A stretch of 64,000 nt of DNA from the NCBI GenBank assembly GCA_046538735.1, contig JBKHII010000002.1:1-64000 (forward strand), in the 5' to 3' direction. This DNA is from SLST01 sp046538735 (GTDB lineage: Bacteria > Spirochaetota > Spirochaetia > DSM-27196 > SLST01). The notes under the pieces were generated by a model, which did not search any database, was not told where the DNA came from, and saw nothing but the letters and a program-made list of their open reading frames with translations. Positions 35,744 to 43,262 of this stretch are shown piece after piece. The stretch's first letter is position 1, and each line of letters starts with the position of its first letter. A program made the position numbers and the translations under genes.

Positions 35744-35760
35744 ACACAGCGGAGCGTCAA
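35732..35760 (-). promoter_or_regulatory. Sigma-70 promoter of the XRE-cupin operon
   Basis: On the minus strand TTGACG (35760-35755), a 17-base spacer and a consensus TATAAT (35737-35732) precede the regulator ATG at 35676 by about 56 bases. This is one of the best promoter matches in the window. The operator at 35728-35743 overlaps its -10 box. Confidence 0.75.
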
Positions 35761-35767
35761 AGGTACG

Positions 35768-36742
35768 ATGAGCGAGCGGATACTACTGACCGGCGGCCTC
35801 GGACAACTCGGCTCGGAACTCGCCGTGGAGTTGTGTCGGCACTACGGTGAGTCCGCAGTCACCATCACCGATGTCCGCGAACCGTCGACCCAGACCCCGG
35901 CACGTTTCTACCGGCTGGACGCCCGCGACGCATCCGCGCTGGCCAACGTCGTGAAGAACGAACGGATCACACGCATCTATCACCTCGCGGCGCTCCTCTC
36001 CGCAACGGCCGAGAACCGACCGCACGAGGCGTGGGAGATCAACATGGGCGGGCTCGTGAACGTGCTCGAGGTTGCGCGCGAGGTCGGTGCGAGCGTCTTC
36101 ACACCCTCGTCCATCGGCGCATTCGGGCCTCAGACGCCGAAAGACTTCACGCCCCAGGATACGATTCAACGTCCCACCTCGATGTACGGTGTCACGAAGG
36201 TTGCGGGCGAGCTGCTCTGCGACTACTACTACTTCAAGTTCGGTGTGGATACGCGTGGCGTCCGCTTTCCCGGCATCATCTCGAACGTGACTCCGCCCGG
36301 CGGCGGCACGACCGACTACGCGGTTGACATCTACTACGCCGCGGTGCGCGACGAGCGCTACACGTGCTTCCTCCAGGGCGACACCTACCTGGACATGATC
36401 TACATGCCGGACGCGATCAAAGCTGCGATCGACGTGATGGAGGCCGATCCTGCACGGCTTCGTCACCGGAACGCGTTCAACGTCACCGCGATGAGCTTCT
36501 CGCCGGAGGACCAGGCGGCGTACATCAGACGCTACATCCCGGAGTTCGAGATCGTCTACGACGTGGACCCGGTTCGCCAGGCCATCGCGAACAGCTGGCC
36601 CAACTCCTTGGAAGACTACGCGGCACGCGTGGAGTGGGACTGGGAACCCGAGTACGACCTGGACCGGATGACGGCAGATATGCTGCGAACGCTGAGCGGG
36701 CGGCGCGGAACCCTTCCATCACCCAGTAGAACGGCGAAATGA
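35768..36742 (+). CDS. L-threonine 3-dehydrogenase, epimerase (SDR) type
   Basis: A 324-residue extended SDR. The nucleotide motif LLTGGLGQLGSE is at residues 6-17, and the catalytic Tyr/Lys pair is in SMYGVTKVAGELL. The block GVRFPGIISNVTPPGGGTTD then YAVDIYYAA, with YLDMIYMPDA, is diagnostic of NAD-dependent threonine dehydrogenases of this type, which make 2-amino-3-ketobutyrate. I use ATG 35768 (MSERILL). The last 15 residues (RGTLPSPSRTAK) overlap the tail of the broken ABC permease on the other strand and may be a read-through extension. The control region it shares with the XRE-cupin operon suggests common regulation. No glycine C-acetyltransferase gene is adjacent. Confidence 0.9.
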   Translation: MSERILLTGGLGQLGSELAVELCRHYGESAVTITDVREPSTQTPARFYRLDARDASALANVVKNERITRIYHLAALLSATAENRPHEAWEINMGGLVNVLEVAREVGASVFTPSSIGAFGPQTPKDFTPQDTIQRPTSMYGVTKVAGELLCDYYYFKFGVDTRGVRFPGIISNVTPPGGGTTDYAVDIYYAAVRDERYTCFLQGDTYLDMIYMPDAIKAAIDVMEADPARLRHRNAFNVTAMSFSPEDQAAYIRRYIPEFEIVYDVDPVRQAIANSWPNSLEDYAARVEWDWEPEYDLDRMTADMLRTLSGRRGTLPSPSRTAK

Positions 36743-37508
36743 CGGCGACTCGGCGCATGATGTCCGGGATGATTTCGATGTCGAGCGACCGCCAAGCGGG
36801 GCGAGCGTCATCGCGAGCACGAGCGGAGAGCTCCCGAAGTCGATTCCGAAGACCGCACCGAGTACGAGCCCGCTCCCGATCGCCACGCTGTATTGAGCGA
36901 TACCGACAAGGAGTCGCCCGGTGATCTTCCCGGCAACGAACACGCCGCGCGAGACCGGAGCGATGAGCGTGCGCTGCAGCGTCCATCGCCGGCGGTCGCC
37001 CACCAGCATCGCCGCGACGGCGATCCTCGGTTCGGAGACGATTTCGCGCGCGCGATCGCGCGCGAGTCCGGCGGCTGCGTCTGCGTACCCGGCTGCGGCA
37101 AGATCCCGCGCGGCACGACCGGCCTCCACGAGCGTCGCGGTACGTCGCGCCGCGGAATCCACGAGCGGGTTGAGACGGCTTGAGAGCTGCGGGTCGCTCT
37201 CCGCAAAGACGAGCCGGACCACGGCGGAACCGTCGGCGGAGGCACGCTCGGAGAATCCACCCTGAACGATGATCGCGGCGTCCGCCGAGCCCGTACATGC
37301 GGCCGAAGTACTCGAGGTTCTGCCGCGCAGTCAGTCGCGGATAGAGCGCGACCTCCTGCGGCACGACTCCGATTCGCCGCTTCGCTTCGAGCGGATCGTC
37401 CACGAGCGAGATGCCGTCCACCGCCCGAACCGTCGTGGCGTTCCGCGATCCGGCGCCGCACGGCACGAACACCTTGACGAGATCGCTGACCTCAATCGCG
37501 CTCTTCAT
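36700..37508 (-). pseudogene. Broken ABC exporter (ATPase head fused to permease pieces)
   Basis: From ATG 37508 the sequence encodes the start of an ABC ATPase (IEVSDLVKVF then VRAVDGISLV), jumps without a Walker A region to RRIGVVPQEVALYPRLTARQ and NLEYFGRMYGLGG, and then loses the frame. A second frame from about 37265 to 36740 reads as an ABC-2 permease with an extracytoplasmic part and a helix (GKITGRLLVGIAQYSVAIGS). A third frame gives the family's C-terminal motif ISPFYWVMEGFRA. Walker A, signature and Walker B are all missing. At least two deletions and two frameshifts are needed to explain this, so it is non-functional. Confidence 0.8.
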
Positions 37509-37625
37509 GGCGAACCTCTTCCGCAGCCTATCGCGTTGTGCCCGACCCGCATCGCGTGGGAACGCGCGTGGACGGAGACCGCGTCTCCCTACACTCCTCG
37601 CGCGCGGGCAGGTACATTTGAGGCG

Positions 37626-38675
37626 ATGAACCTGTACGGTCGGACGATCGACGCACTCTCGCGGCTCGTGCTGAGCGAGGGCCTGCCCGCCTACCGCGCA
37701 CGACAGATCGCCGAGTGGCTCTATCGTCATCACGCTGAGTCCGTTGCCTCGATGACGAATCTGCCCGCGCCGCTGCGCGACGCGTGGTCGAACGAGCACG
37801 AGGTTCGCGCGCCGTTACCGACTACGGCAGGCGTCAGCAGCGACGGAACGAAGAAGTACACGTGGCAGGCGTCTGACGGCGACGTGTTCGAGTCCGCCCT
37901 CATCCCGGATCGCGATCGACTGACGCTGTGCGTCTCGAGCCAGGCGGGCTGTCGTATCGGCTGCAAGTTCTGCCTGACCGCCCGCAAAGGACTGCGGCAG
38001 AACCTCTCGGCCGCCGAGATCTTGGGGCAGTACCGAAACCTGCCGGAGCGTGATCTGGTCACGCACTTCGTCTTCATGGGTATGGGCGAACCGCTGGACA
38101 ACACCGCCGAGGTGCTGTCCACCCTGGAGGTTCTCACCGCCGATTGGGGCTACGGCTTCAGCCCGCGTAGAATCACGGTGTCGACCGTGGGTATCCTCCC
38201 CGATCTCGAGCGACTCATCGACTCCACGGACGCAAATATCGCAATCAGCATGCACGCGGCGAAACGCGAGGACCGGCTCCCGCTCGTCCCGTCCGAAAAC
38301 CGGCACCCGATCGCGACGATCGTGGAGCTGCTCAGGCACCGGGCGCAACTCGCCTTGCCGCCGTTCACGGGTACCGGGAGGCGGCGTCTGTCGTTCGAGA
38401 TCACGATGATCGACGGCGTCACCGACTCGCCCGCACAGGCAGAGTCGGTGCGCGAACTGATCCGGGGAGTTCCTTCACGAGTGAATCTGATCCCGTGGAA
38501 TCCCTTCCCGGGAGCGAGGTTCCGTCCGAGCACGAGACCGGCGATCGAACGCTTCCAGTCCGTCCTCAAGCGATCCGGAGTCACGACGACTATCAGAGAG
38601 TCGCGGGGTCAGGACATCGGTGCCGCCTGCGGTCTTCTCGCCGGCCGGAATGAGGCAGTCCGTACGGGTCGGTAA
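37626..38675 (+). CDS. rlmN: Dual-specificity RNA methyltransferase RlmN
   Basis: A 349-residue radical-SAM enzyme. The iron-sulfur motif is C109-RIG-C113-KF-C116. The two mechanistic cysteines are C102 (LCVSSQAG) and C335 (GQDIGAACGLLAG), matching the pair required for C2 methylation of adenosine. FMGMGEPLDN and SMHAAKREDRLPLVPSENRH are also family motifs. It methylates A2503 of 23S rRNA and A37 of certain tRNAs. The ATG at 37626 follows GAGGC. The gene stands alone, converging on the cNMP-GGDEF pair with 6 bases between. Confidence 0.93.
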   Translation: MNLYGRTIDALSRLVLSEGLPAYRARQIAEWLYRHHAESVASMTNLPAPLRDAWSNEHEVRAPLPTTAGVSSDGTKKYTWQASDGDVFESALIPDRDRLTLCVSSQAGCRIGCKFCLTARKGLRQNLSAAEILGQYRNLPERDLVTHFVFMGMGEPLDNTAEVLSTLEVLTADWGYGFSPRRITVSTVGILPDLERLIDSTDANIAISMHAAKREDRLPLVPSENRHPIATIVELLRHRAQLALPPFTGTGRRRLSFEITMIDGVTDSPAQAESVRELIRGVPSRVNLIPWNPFPGARFRPSTRPAIERFQSVLKRSGVTTTIRESRGQDIGAACGLLAGRNEAVRTGR

Positions 38676-38681
38676 GGTCTA

Positions 38682-39641
38682 TCAGCAGAGAATCGCGCGG
38701 TTTCGACCGGCTTCCTTGGCGCGGTAGAGCGCCTTGTCCGCGGCCTGCTTGATCGTCTCGAGCGTGGAACCGTGGCGCGGGAACTCTGCGATCCCCTGGC
38801 TCGCGGTCACACGCACGATCCCGGACGGACCGAGCACCTCGAGCGACGCCACTGCCCGACGGATCGCCTCGGCGCTCTCGAGCGCCTCGTCCGCGGCTGC
38901 ACCGGGCAGGATGATCGTGAACTCGTCGCCGCCGTACCGTGCCGCGATGCCCGTCGTGCCGAGTATGCTTCGCAGAGGCGGCGCGACCGAGGCGATCAAT
39001 CGATCGCCGAACGGCTGCCCGTATGTGTCGTTGATCGCGTGGAAGTGGTCGAGGTCCATCATGATGAGGCTGAAGATGCGGTTCTTCACGAGCGTCTCCG
39101 TGATCTGCTGCTCGAGCGCGCTGTCCAGGTAGCGTCGATTATAGAGCCCGGTGAGATCGTCGGTGATCGCTCGCCGCCGGGCGTTCTCGCCCCACTGCAC
39201 GAGATCGGAGAGAAACGAGCTCGTCCGCGTGAGCCGTCCGGTCGTGATGTTCACCATCCGATGAAGAACCTTGGTCGCCGTGTGCGGATGCCTGCTCATG
39301 AGCGAGAAGAGGTGCTCCTTCTGGAGCCGGAAGAGCCGACCGCCGCCGGGCATGACGCAAGTGGCGGAACGAGGCGCGTCCTCGTAGATGGACATCTCAC
39401 CGAAGAAGTCTCCCGGTCCGAGCTGGGCGACATCAACGTCCACACCGCCGTTCGCCCGGACGCGAACCGACACGGTGCCTTCCCCAACGATGTAGAGCTC
39501 ATGCCCTTCGTCGCCCTGGCGGAAGACAACGCAGCCGGGATCGCACCTCACCTCCTCGAGGAAGCGGCGGAAGATGTCGAGCTCGTCGCTCGCCAGGTTC
39601 TCGAGGATCGCAACGCGGTGGAGCAAATCGGCGGAGATCAC
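38682..39641 (-). CDS. cNMP-binding domain diguanylate cyclase (canonical GGDEF)
   Basis: A 319-residue cytoplasmic protein. The GTG at 39641 overlaps the stop of the upstream paralogue (GTGA), so I use it rather than the longer frame to 39860. Residues 5-120 are a cyclic-nucleotide-binding domain (FRQGDEGHELYIVGEGTVSV and GDFFGEMSIYEDAPRSATCV). Residues 160-319 are a GGDEF domain with an intact YGGDEF site and Asp in MMDLDHFHAIND, so it should make c-di-GMP. The RxxD inhibitory site is not evident. A cyclic nucleotide or other ligand probably controls it. Translation is coupled to the degenerate paralogue upstream. Confidence 0.9.
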   Translation of the reverse strand: MISADLLHRVAILENLASDELDIFRRFLEEVRCDPGCVVFRQGDEGHELYIVGEGTVSVRVRANGGVDVDVAQLGPGDFFGEMSIYEDAPRSATCVMPGGGRLFRLQKEHLFSLMSRHPHTATKVLHRMVNITTGRLTRTSSFLSDLVQWGENARRRAITDDLTGLYNRRYLDSALEQQITETLVKNRIFSLIMMDLDHFHAINDTYGQPFGDRLIASVAPPLRSILGTTGIAARYGGDEFTIILPGAAADEALESAEAIRRAVASLEVLGPSGIVRVTASQGIAEFPRHGSTLETIKQAADKALYRAKEAGRNRAILC

Positions 39642-40621
39642 GAGGCGTGCTCCTGCGACTCCGTGACGAGCACACGGTTGCCGCCCGCATCGCGAGCTGC
39701 GAACACACGCTCGTGAGCCTTCGCGGAAAGCGTGGCGGCGTCCGTCCCGTGGTCCGGGGAGATTGCCACGCCCACGCTGAAGGTGAGCGGGATCTTGGCT
39801 TCTCCGGTCACCGGAGAGAGATCGGCTTCCGGCATGCGTGCTCGAATGAGTTCGGCGCACTGCATCACGTCGTCCGCGCTCGTCGCGAGGAGAACCACGG
39901 CAAACTCGTTTCCGCGGTAGCGCACGGCGACATCCGAGTCGCGAAGGAGCGTCCGGAGATGATTCGCGAGGATCCGGAGCACGCGGTCGCCGACCTCGTG
40001 ACCGAACGAGTCGTTGATGAGCTTGAAGTTGTCCGGCTTCACGAGCAGGACCCCCGCCCCGCCGCGGCTCCTGTCGAGTAAACCGTCGACCTCATCCTCC
40101 AGATAGCTCTTCGAATAGAGCCCGGTCAGTTTGTCGCCGAAAACCTGCTGACGGAGCTCTTGCACCCAGCTCGAGTTTTCGCTCACGAGCGCGTTCATCG
40201 ACCTGATCCTGCCGGCCACGATCACCAGAAACTGATGAAGCATACGAGCGTAGAGATTCGGGTGCTCGACCATGAGCTCGTCCAGCGAGGTACCGCGGGC
40301 AGGAAAGATGAGGATTCGGGTCTCGGCCTCGGCGACGGCCCCTGCGGTGCGCGGGGCTTCGCTCAGGAAGTCCTGCTCACCGAAACTCTCGCCGCCAACG
40401 AAACGCGCGAGGTCGATCTCTCGACCGTCGTCGCCTTCCTTGACGATGCGCACCTCACCGTGGTCGATCACGAAGAGCTCTCGGTCGGCCGATCCGGCGC
40501 CGTAAACGATATCGCCGGGAGCGAAGTCGTAGAACGCCGCGTGATCGGCGAGCAAGCTCAGGTCGCTCTGGGAAAGCTGCGAGAAGAGGTCAACTGACGC
40601 AAGAAGATCCAGCTTCTCCAT
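39638..40621 (-). CDS. cNMP-binding domain GGDEF-like protein (degenerate active site)
   Basis: About 327 residues from ATG 40621 (MEKLDLL). TTG 40633 is an alternative. The order is the same as in the downstream paralogue: a cNMP-binding domain (residues 10-130, with FVIDHGEVRIVKEG and GGESFGEQDFLSEAPRTAGA), a helical linker (SSWVQELRQQVFGD), then a GGDEF fold with LVKPDNFKLINDSFGHEVGD. The active-site loop reads RGNEF rather than GGDEF, losing the first Gly and the Asp, so catalysis is probably weak or absent. It may bind GTP or dimerise with the active paralogue, with which it is co-translated (4-base overlap). This looks like a duplication followed by specialisation. Confidence 0.85.
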   Translation of the reverse strand: MEKLDLLASVDLFSQLSQSDLSLLADHAAFYDFAPGDIVYGAGSADRELFVIDHGEVRIVKEGDDGREIDLARFVGGESFGEQDFLSEAPRTAGAVAEAETRILIFPARGTSLDELMVEHPNLYARMLHQFLVIVAGRIRSMNALVSENSSWVQELRQQVFGDKLTGLYSKSYLEDEVDGLLDRSRGGAGVLLVKPDNFKLINDSFGHEVGDRVLRILANHLRTLLRDSDVAVRYRGNEFAVVLLATSADDVMQCAELIRARMPEADLSPVTGEAKIPLTFSVGVAISPDHGTDAATLSAKAHERVFAARDAGGNRVLVTESQEHAS

Positions 40622-40668
40622 CGAGATGGGCAATTATGCCCGCAATCTGAAAGCGAAAGCAAGTAGCT

Positions 40669-41253
40669 CTAGCGCCCGGAATCGGCCAGGCGTGCGAGAT
40701 CCCGGCCGATCCCGCGTTGGAGGAAGTAGACCACCGCGTCGAACACGAGCAGGAAGCCGCCCTGGAGCATCAGCGCGTGCCCGAAACCGGTCAGCTGCGC
40801 CGTATCGGCGTCGTCGCGCCGCGCCAGCTCGGTCAGGTAGAAGCCTGCGGCGATGTACGCGAAGTCGATGCCGGCGTTGAAGAGCAGGATGTCCTCGAGA
40901 CGGTTTTGCTCGACCAGCGCTTCGCCCAGCGAGAGCTCCGGCGGCGAGGAGAGACGCGCCTGCGCTCCGACCAGCGACGGGACGGCGAGCGCGGCGTTCA
41001 CGATGTTCCATCCGGCGTTCATCTGGTGAAACGCGACCGCCTGAGGATCGTCCGAGGTGAACGAAAGCGCGGTGCCCGCGGCCATGTTCGTCACGCTCCA
41101 CCCGGCGAGAACGCTCATCGCGAAGAGCGTGACCCGCTCGCGCCGGATGGTGTACGCTCGTACCGCAGCATCTTGGGCGTGAGCGACGGTTCCAGTCGTG
41201 AGGAGGACAAGAACACCGAGCGCGATCGCGGTGCCGGAGCGGGTTCGCATCAT
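40669..41253 (-). CDS. Exported small membrane protein, unknown function
   Basis: About 194 residues starting at the double ATG 41253/41250. The signal peptide (IALGVLVLLTTGTVAHAQ) is followed by a protein with three or four hydrophobic segments and the patches FAMSVLAGWSVTNMAAGTAL and FHQMNAGWNIVNAALAVPSL. This resembles the DUF6992 family of Bacteroidetes and relatives, but I cannot confirm it. A function is not known. It is divergent from the gamma-carbonic anhydrase, with 36 bases between the starts. Confidence 0.55.
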   Translation of the reverse strand: MMRTRSGTAIALGVLVLLTTGTVAHAQDAAVRAYTIRRERVTLFAMSVLAGWSVTNMAAGTALSFTSDDPQAVAFHQMNAGWNIVNAALAVPSLVGAQARLSSPPELSLGEALVEQNRLEDILLFNAGIDFAYIAAGFYLTELARRDDADTAQLTGFGHALMLQGGFLLVFDAVVYFLQRGIGRDLARLADSGR

Positions 41254-41289
41254 GAGACCAAGGTACTGCCGGATGGAGAGACGGGGACT

Positions 41290-41829
41290 ATGAATACGGA
41301 CGATTCCGGACGGGTCTATCGCTACGGCACGCACGAGCCTGACATTCACGAGAGCGTCTTCCTCGCTCCGGGAGCGATCGTAATCGGAAACGTGACGATC
41401 GGTCCGCGCGCGAGCGTGTGGTTCAACACGACGGTGCGGGGGGACGTCCATTCGATCGAGATCGGCGAGGAGACCAACGTCCAGGACAACTCTACGCTCC
41501 ACGTGACGCACGACACGCACCCGCTCGTGATCGGCGCGCGGGTCACGTGTGGACACGGCGTGAAGCTCCACGGGTGCACGATCGGCGACGAGTCGCTCAT
41601 CGGTATCGGTGCGATCGTGCTGGACGGCGCGGTTGTGGAGCCCGGCTCGATGGTCGCGGCCGGTGCGCTCATTCCACCGGGGATGGTAGTCAAGTCCGGA
41701 ACGCTTGTTGCGGGGGTCCCGGCGAAGACGATTCGGTCGCTGCGACCGGCCGAGCGTGAGGATCTCGCCGCCTCCGCGGCCCGATACGTGGAGTACGCGC
41801 TATCAATGCAAACTTCTCTGCAGCAGTAG
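41290..41829 (+). CDS. Gamma-carbonic anhydrase family protein
   Basis: A 179-residue left-handed beta-helix (hexapeptide-repeat) protein, with repeats such as VIGNVTIGP and ALIPPGMVV along its length. Three histidines match the metal ligands: H71 (STLHVTHDTH), H89 (TCGHG) and H94 (VKLHGC). The end has the usual helix. The ATG at 41290 follows GGGGAC. Members of this group (YrdA, CaiE, PaaY) are often annotated as carbonic anhydrase or acetyltransferase-like, and activity has been shown for only some. It would be a trimeric cytoplasmic protein. No neighbouring gene explains its role. Confidence 0.85.
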   Translation: MNTDDSGRVYRYGTHEPDIHESVFLAPGAIVIGNVTIGPRASVWFNTTVRGDVHSIEIGEETNVQDNSTLHVTHDTHPLVIGARVTCGHGVKLHGCTIGDESLIGIGAIVLDGAVVEPGSMVAAGALIPPGMVVKSGTLVAGVPAKTIRSLRPAEREDLAASAARYVEYALSMQTSLQQ

Positions 41830-41902
41830 AGATTCTGATCATGGATTGATAGACTCGGTATCATCCGGCAACAGGCTCCCGCCGGGCAAGAAGGAGTTGT
41901 AA

Positions 41903-42562
41903 ATGAAACGTTCTCTCAAGATGGGTCTTGTCGTTGGGCTCTTGGTCATCGTGGCCGGCGGCGCGTTCGCCATCGACCCCGCCAATCTCAACCGGGTCAC
42001 CTTCGTCAACGACACAGGCTACGATATCATCTACCTGTTCTTCTCCCCCGGCGATTCCGAGTACTGGGGTGCGGACGTCCTGGGCACCACTCGCACGCTG
42101 GACGACGGTGAGAAGGTCGGCTTCTACATCCACTACCCCGAGTACTCGAATAACTTCGACTTCATGGCGATCGATGAAGACGGTGACGCCTACCTGATCT
42201 GGGACTACGAGATCGACGACTCCGGTCCTGCGACGATCGAGATCACGCTCGACCACCTCGAGGGCGGCTACGACATCCCCGAGCTCGCCACCGTCAACCT
42301 CGTGAACGAGAGCGGCTACGACATGTGGTACGTCTTCTTCTCCCCTGGCGACTCCAGCATGTGGGGCATCGACATGCTCGACGACGAGACGATCCTGGAG
42401 ACCGGGGAGACGCTCAGTCTCTTCGTTCCGGTCTCGAGCAATACGACCCGCTACGACTTCCAGAGCGTGGACGAAGACGAGGACGTCTACATGTTCTCGG
42501 TCGAGCTCTCGAACGCGCAATCCGAGTACGCGTGGGCGATCGAGCTCTCCGACCTGCAGTAG
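41903..42562 (+). CDS. Secreted two-repeat acidic protein
   Basis: A 219-residue exported protein starting at ATG 41903 after GGAG. A signal peptide is cut after AFA. The mature part is two copies of an approximately 90-residue domain. Copy one runs from VTFVNDTGYDIIYLFFSPGD to ITLDHLEGG. Copy two runs from VNLVNESGYDMWYVFFSPGD to the end. Each copy has the WG(A/I)D(V/M)L motif, a strand FxSVDEDED or FMAIDEDGD, and many acidic and aromatic residues. The copies look like beta-sandwiches, and Asp-rich turns could bind calcium. No family is recognised. A related gene without a signal peptide follows at 42746. Confidence 0.65.
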   Translation: MKRSLKMGLVVGLLVIVAGGAFAIDPANLNRVTFVNDTGYDIIYLFFSPGDSEYWGADVLGTTRTLDDGEKVGFYIHYPEYSNNFDFMAIDEDGDAYLIWDYEIDDSGPATIEITLDHLEGGYDIPELATVNLVNESGYDMWYVFFSPGDSSMWGIDMLDDETILETGETLSLFVPVSSNTTRYDFQSVDEDEDVYMFSVELSNAQSEYAWAIELSDLQ

Positions 42563-42574
42563 AAACGCCAAGGC

Positions 42575-42618
42575 GTGAACGAGCGCGGGACCCCGTCCGG
42601 GGTCCCGCGCTCGTTCAC
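42575..42618 (+). terminator. Perfect 21-bp hairpin after the two-repeat gene
   Basis: GTGAACGAGCGCGGGACCCC G and its exact complement (42598-42618) are separated by only two bases (TC). It begins 13 bases after the stop codon. No T-run follows, so it may act as a barrier to transcription or RNA decay rather than a classical intrinsic terminator. Confidence 0.6.
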
Positions 42619-42745
42619 GGCCCGTCCTGTCACCCTGCCCCCAGACCCCTCCGCACGAGACCGAGTCTTCCGAGTTCCGACATTTCCGTTGTCGACCTGT
42701 CCTCTCGGGCGATACCTTAGGCCGACGATCACCGGGCTCTCGCAC

Positions 42746-43168
42746 GTGACCTTCGTGAATCGAACCGGACTCGAGATTGGACCGCTCTTCTTCTCGCACA
42801 GCAACTCGCCGTGGGGCCCGGATCTCCTCGGCGTGGACGAGTTTCTCGCCGACGGCGAGGAGATCTCGTTCTACGTGGCACATCCGAGCGAGACCGACTC
42901 GTTCGACGTACGCGCCGTGGACTCGGAGTTCTCCGCCTACGACCGCTACGAACTCGGGATTGGTGGGTCCGAGGGCATCGCGACGGTCAATCTGACGAAC
43001 CGGACCGGCGACACGATCAGCTTTCAGGTCGAGACGTTCGAGGCGCCGATCCCGTACCAGGTCATCTGCATCGACGAGGAAGGAGACGAGTACGAGTTCG
43101 ACATGGAGCTTTCGACCGAGGAGACCGAGTACTCGCGCGAAATCGTAATCGGGGACCTGCACTACTGA
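42746..43168 (+). pseudogene. Headless paralogue of the two-repeat protein
   Basis: About 140 residues related to the gene upstream: VTFVNRTGLEIGPLFFSHSN matches VTFVNDTGYDIIYLFFSPGD, followed by WGPDLLGVDEFLADGEEISF and a second, more degenerate repeat (ATVNLTNRTGDTISFQVE). There is no signal peptide or good start. The open frame extends back to 42575 through the hairpin, but that part is not protein-like. GTG 42746 would be the first possible start. Either the head was lost or it is a silent cassette for recombination with the complete gene. Confidence 0.5.
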
Positions 43169-43219
43169 CTCAGCGTCTGCCAGGCCCCAGACTTCGCGGC
43201 AGTTCACGAAAGTAGCGTG

Positions 43220-43244
43220 CGCCGCTTTGTGCGGCGGGCGTTTT
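43220..43244 (+). terminator. Probable intrinsic terminator
   Basis: CGCCGC, a five-base loop (TTTGT) and GCGGCG form a short strong stem at 43220-43236, followed by GGCG and TTTT at 43241-43244. It lies between the headless paralogue and the FAD protein gene. Confidence 0.5.
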
Positions 43245-43262
43245 CCTGCTATAGTCGGCGTG

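Noticed and set aside
42575..42745. GTG at 42575 as start of the headless paralogue
   Set aside because: It falls in the first arm of the 21-bp hairpin and the following 57 residues are low-complexity, with no signal peptide.
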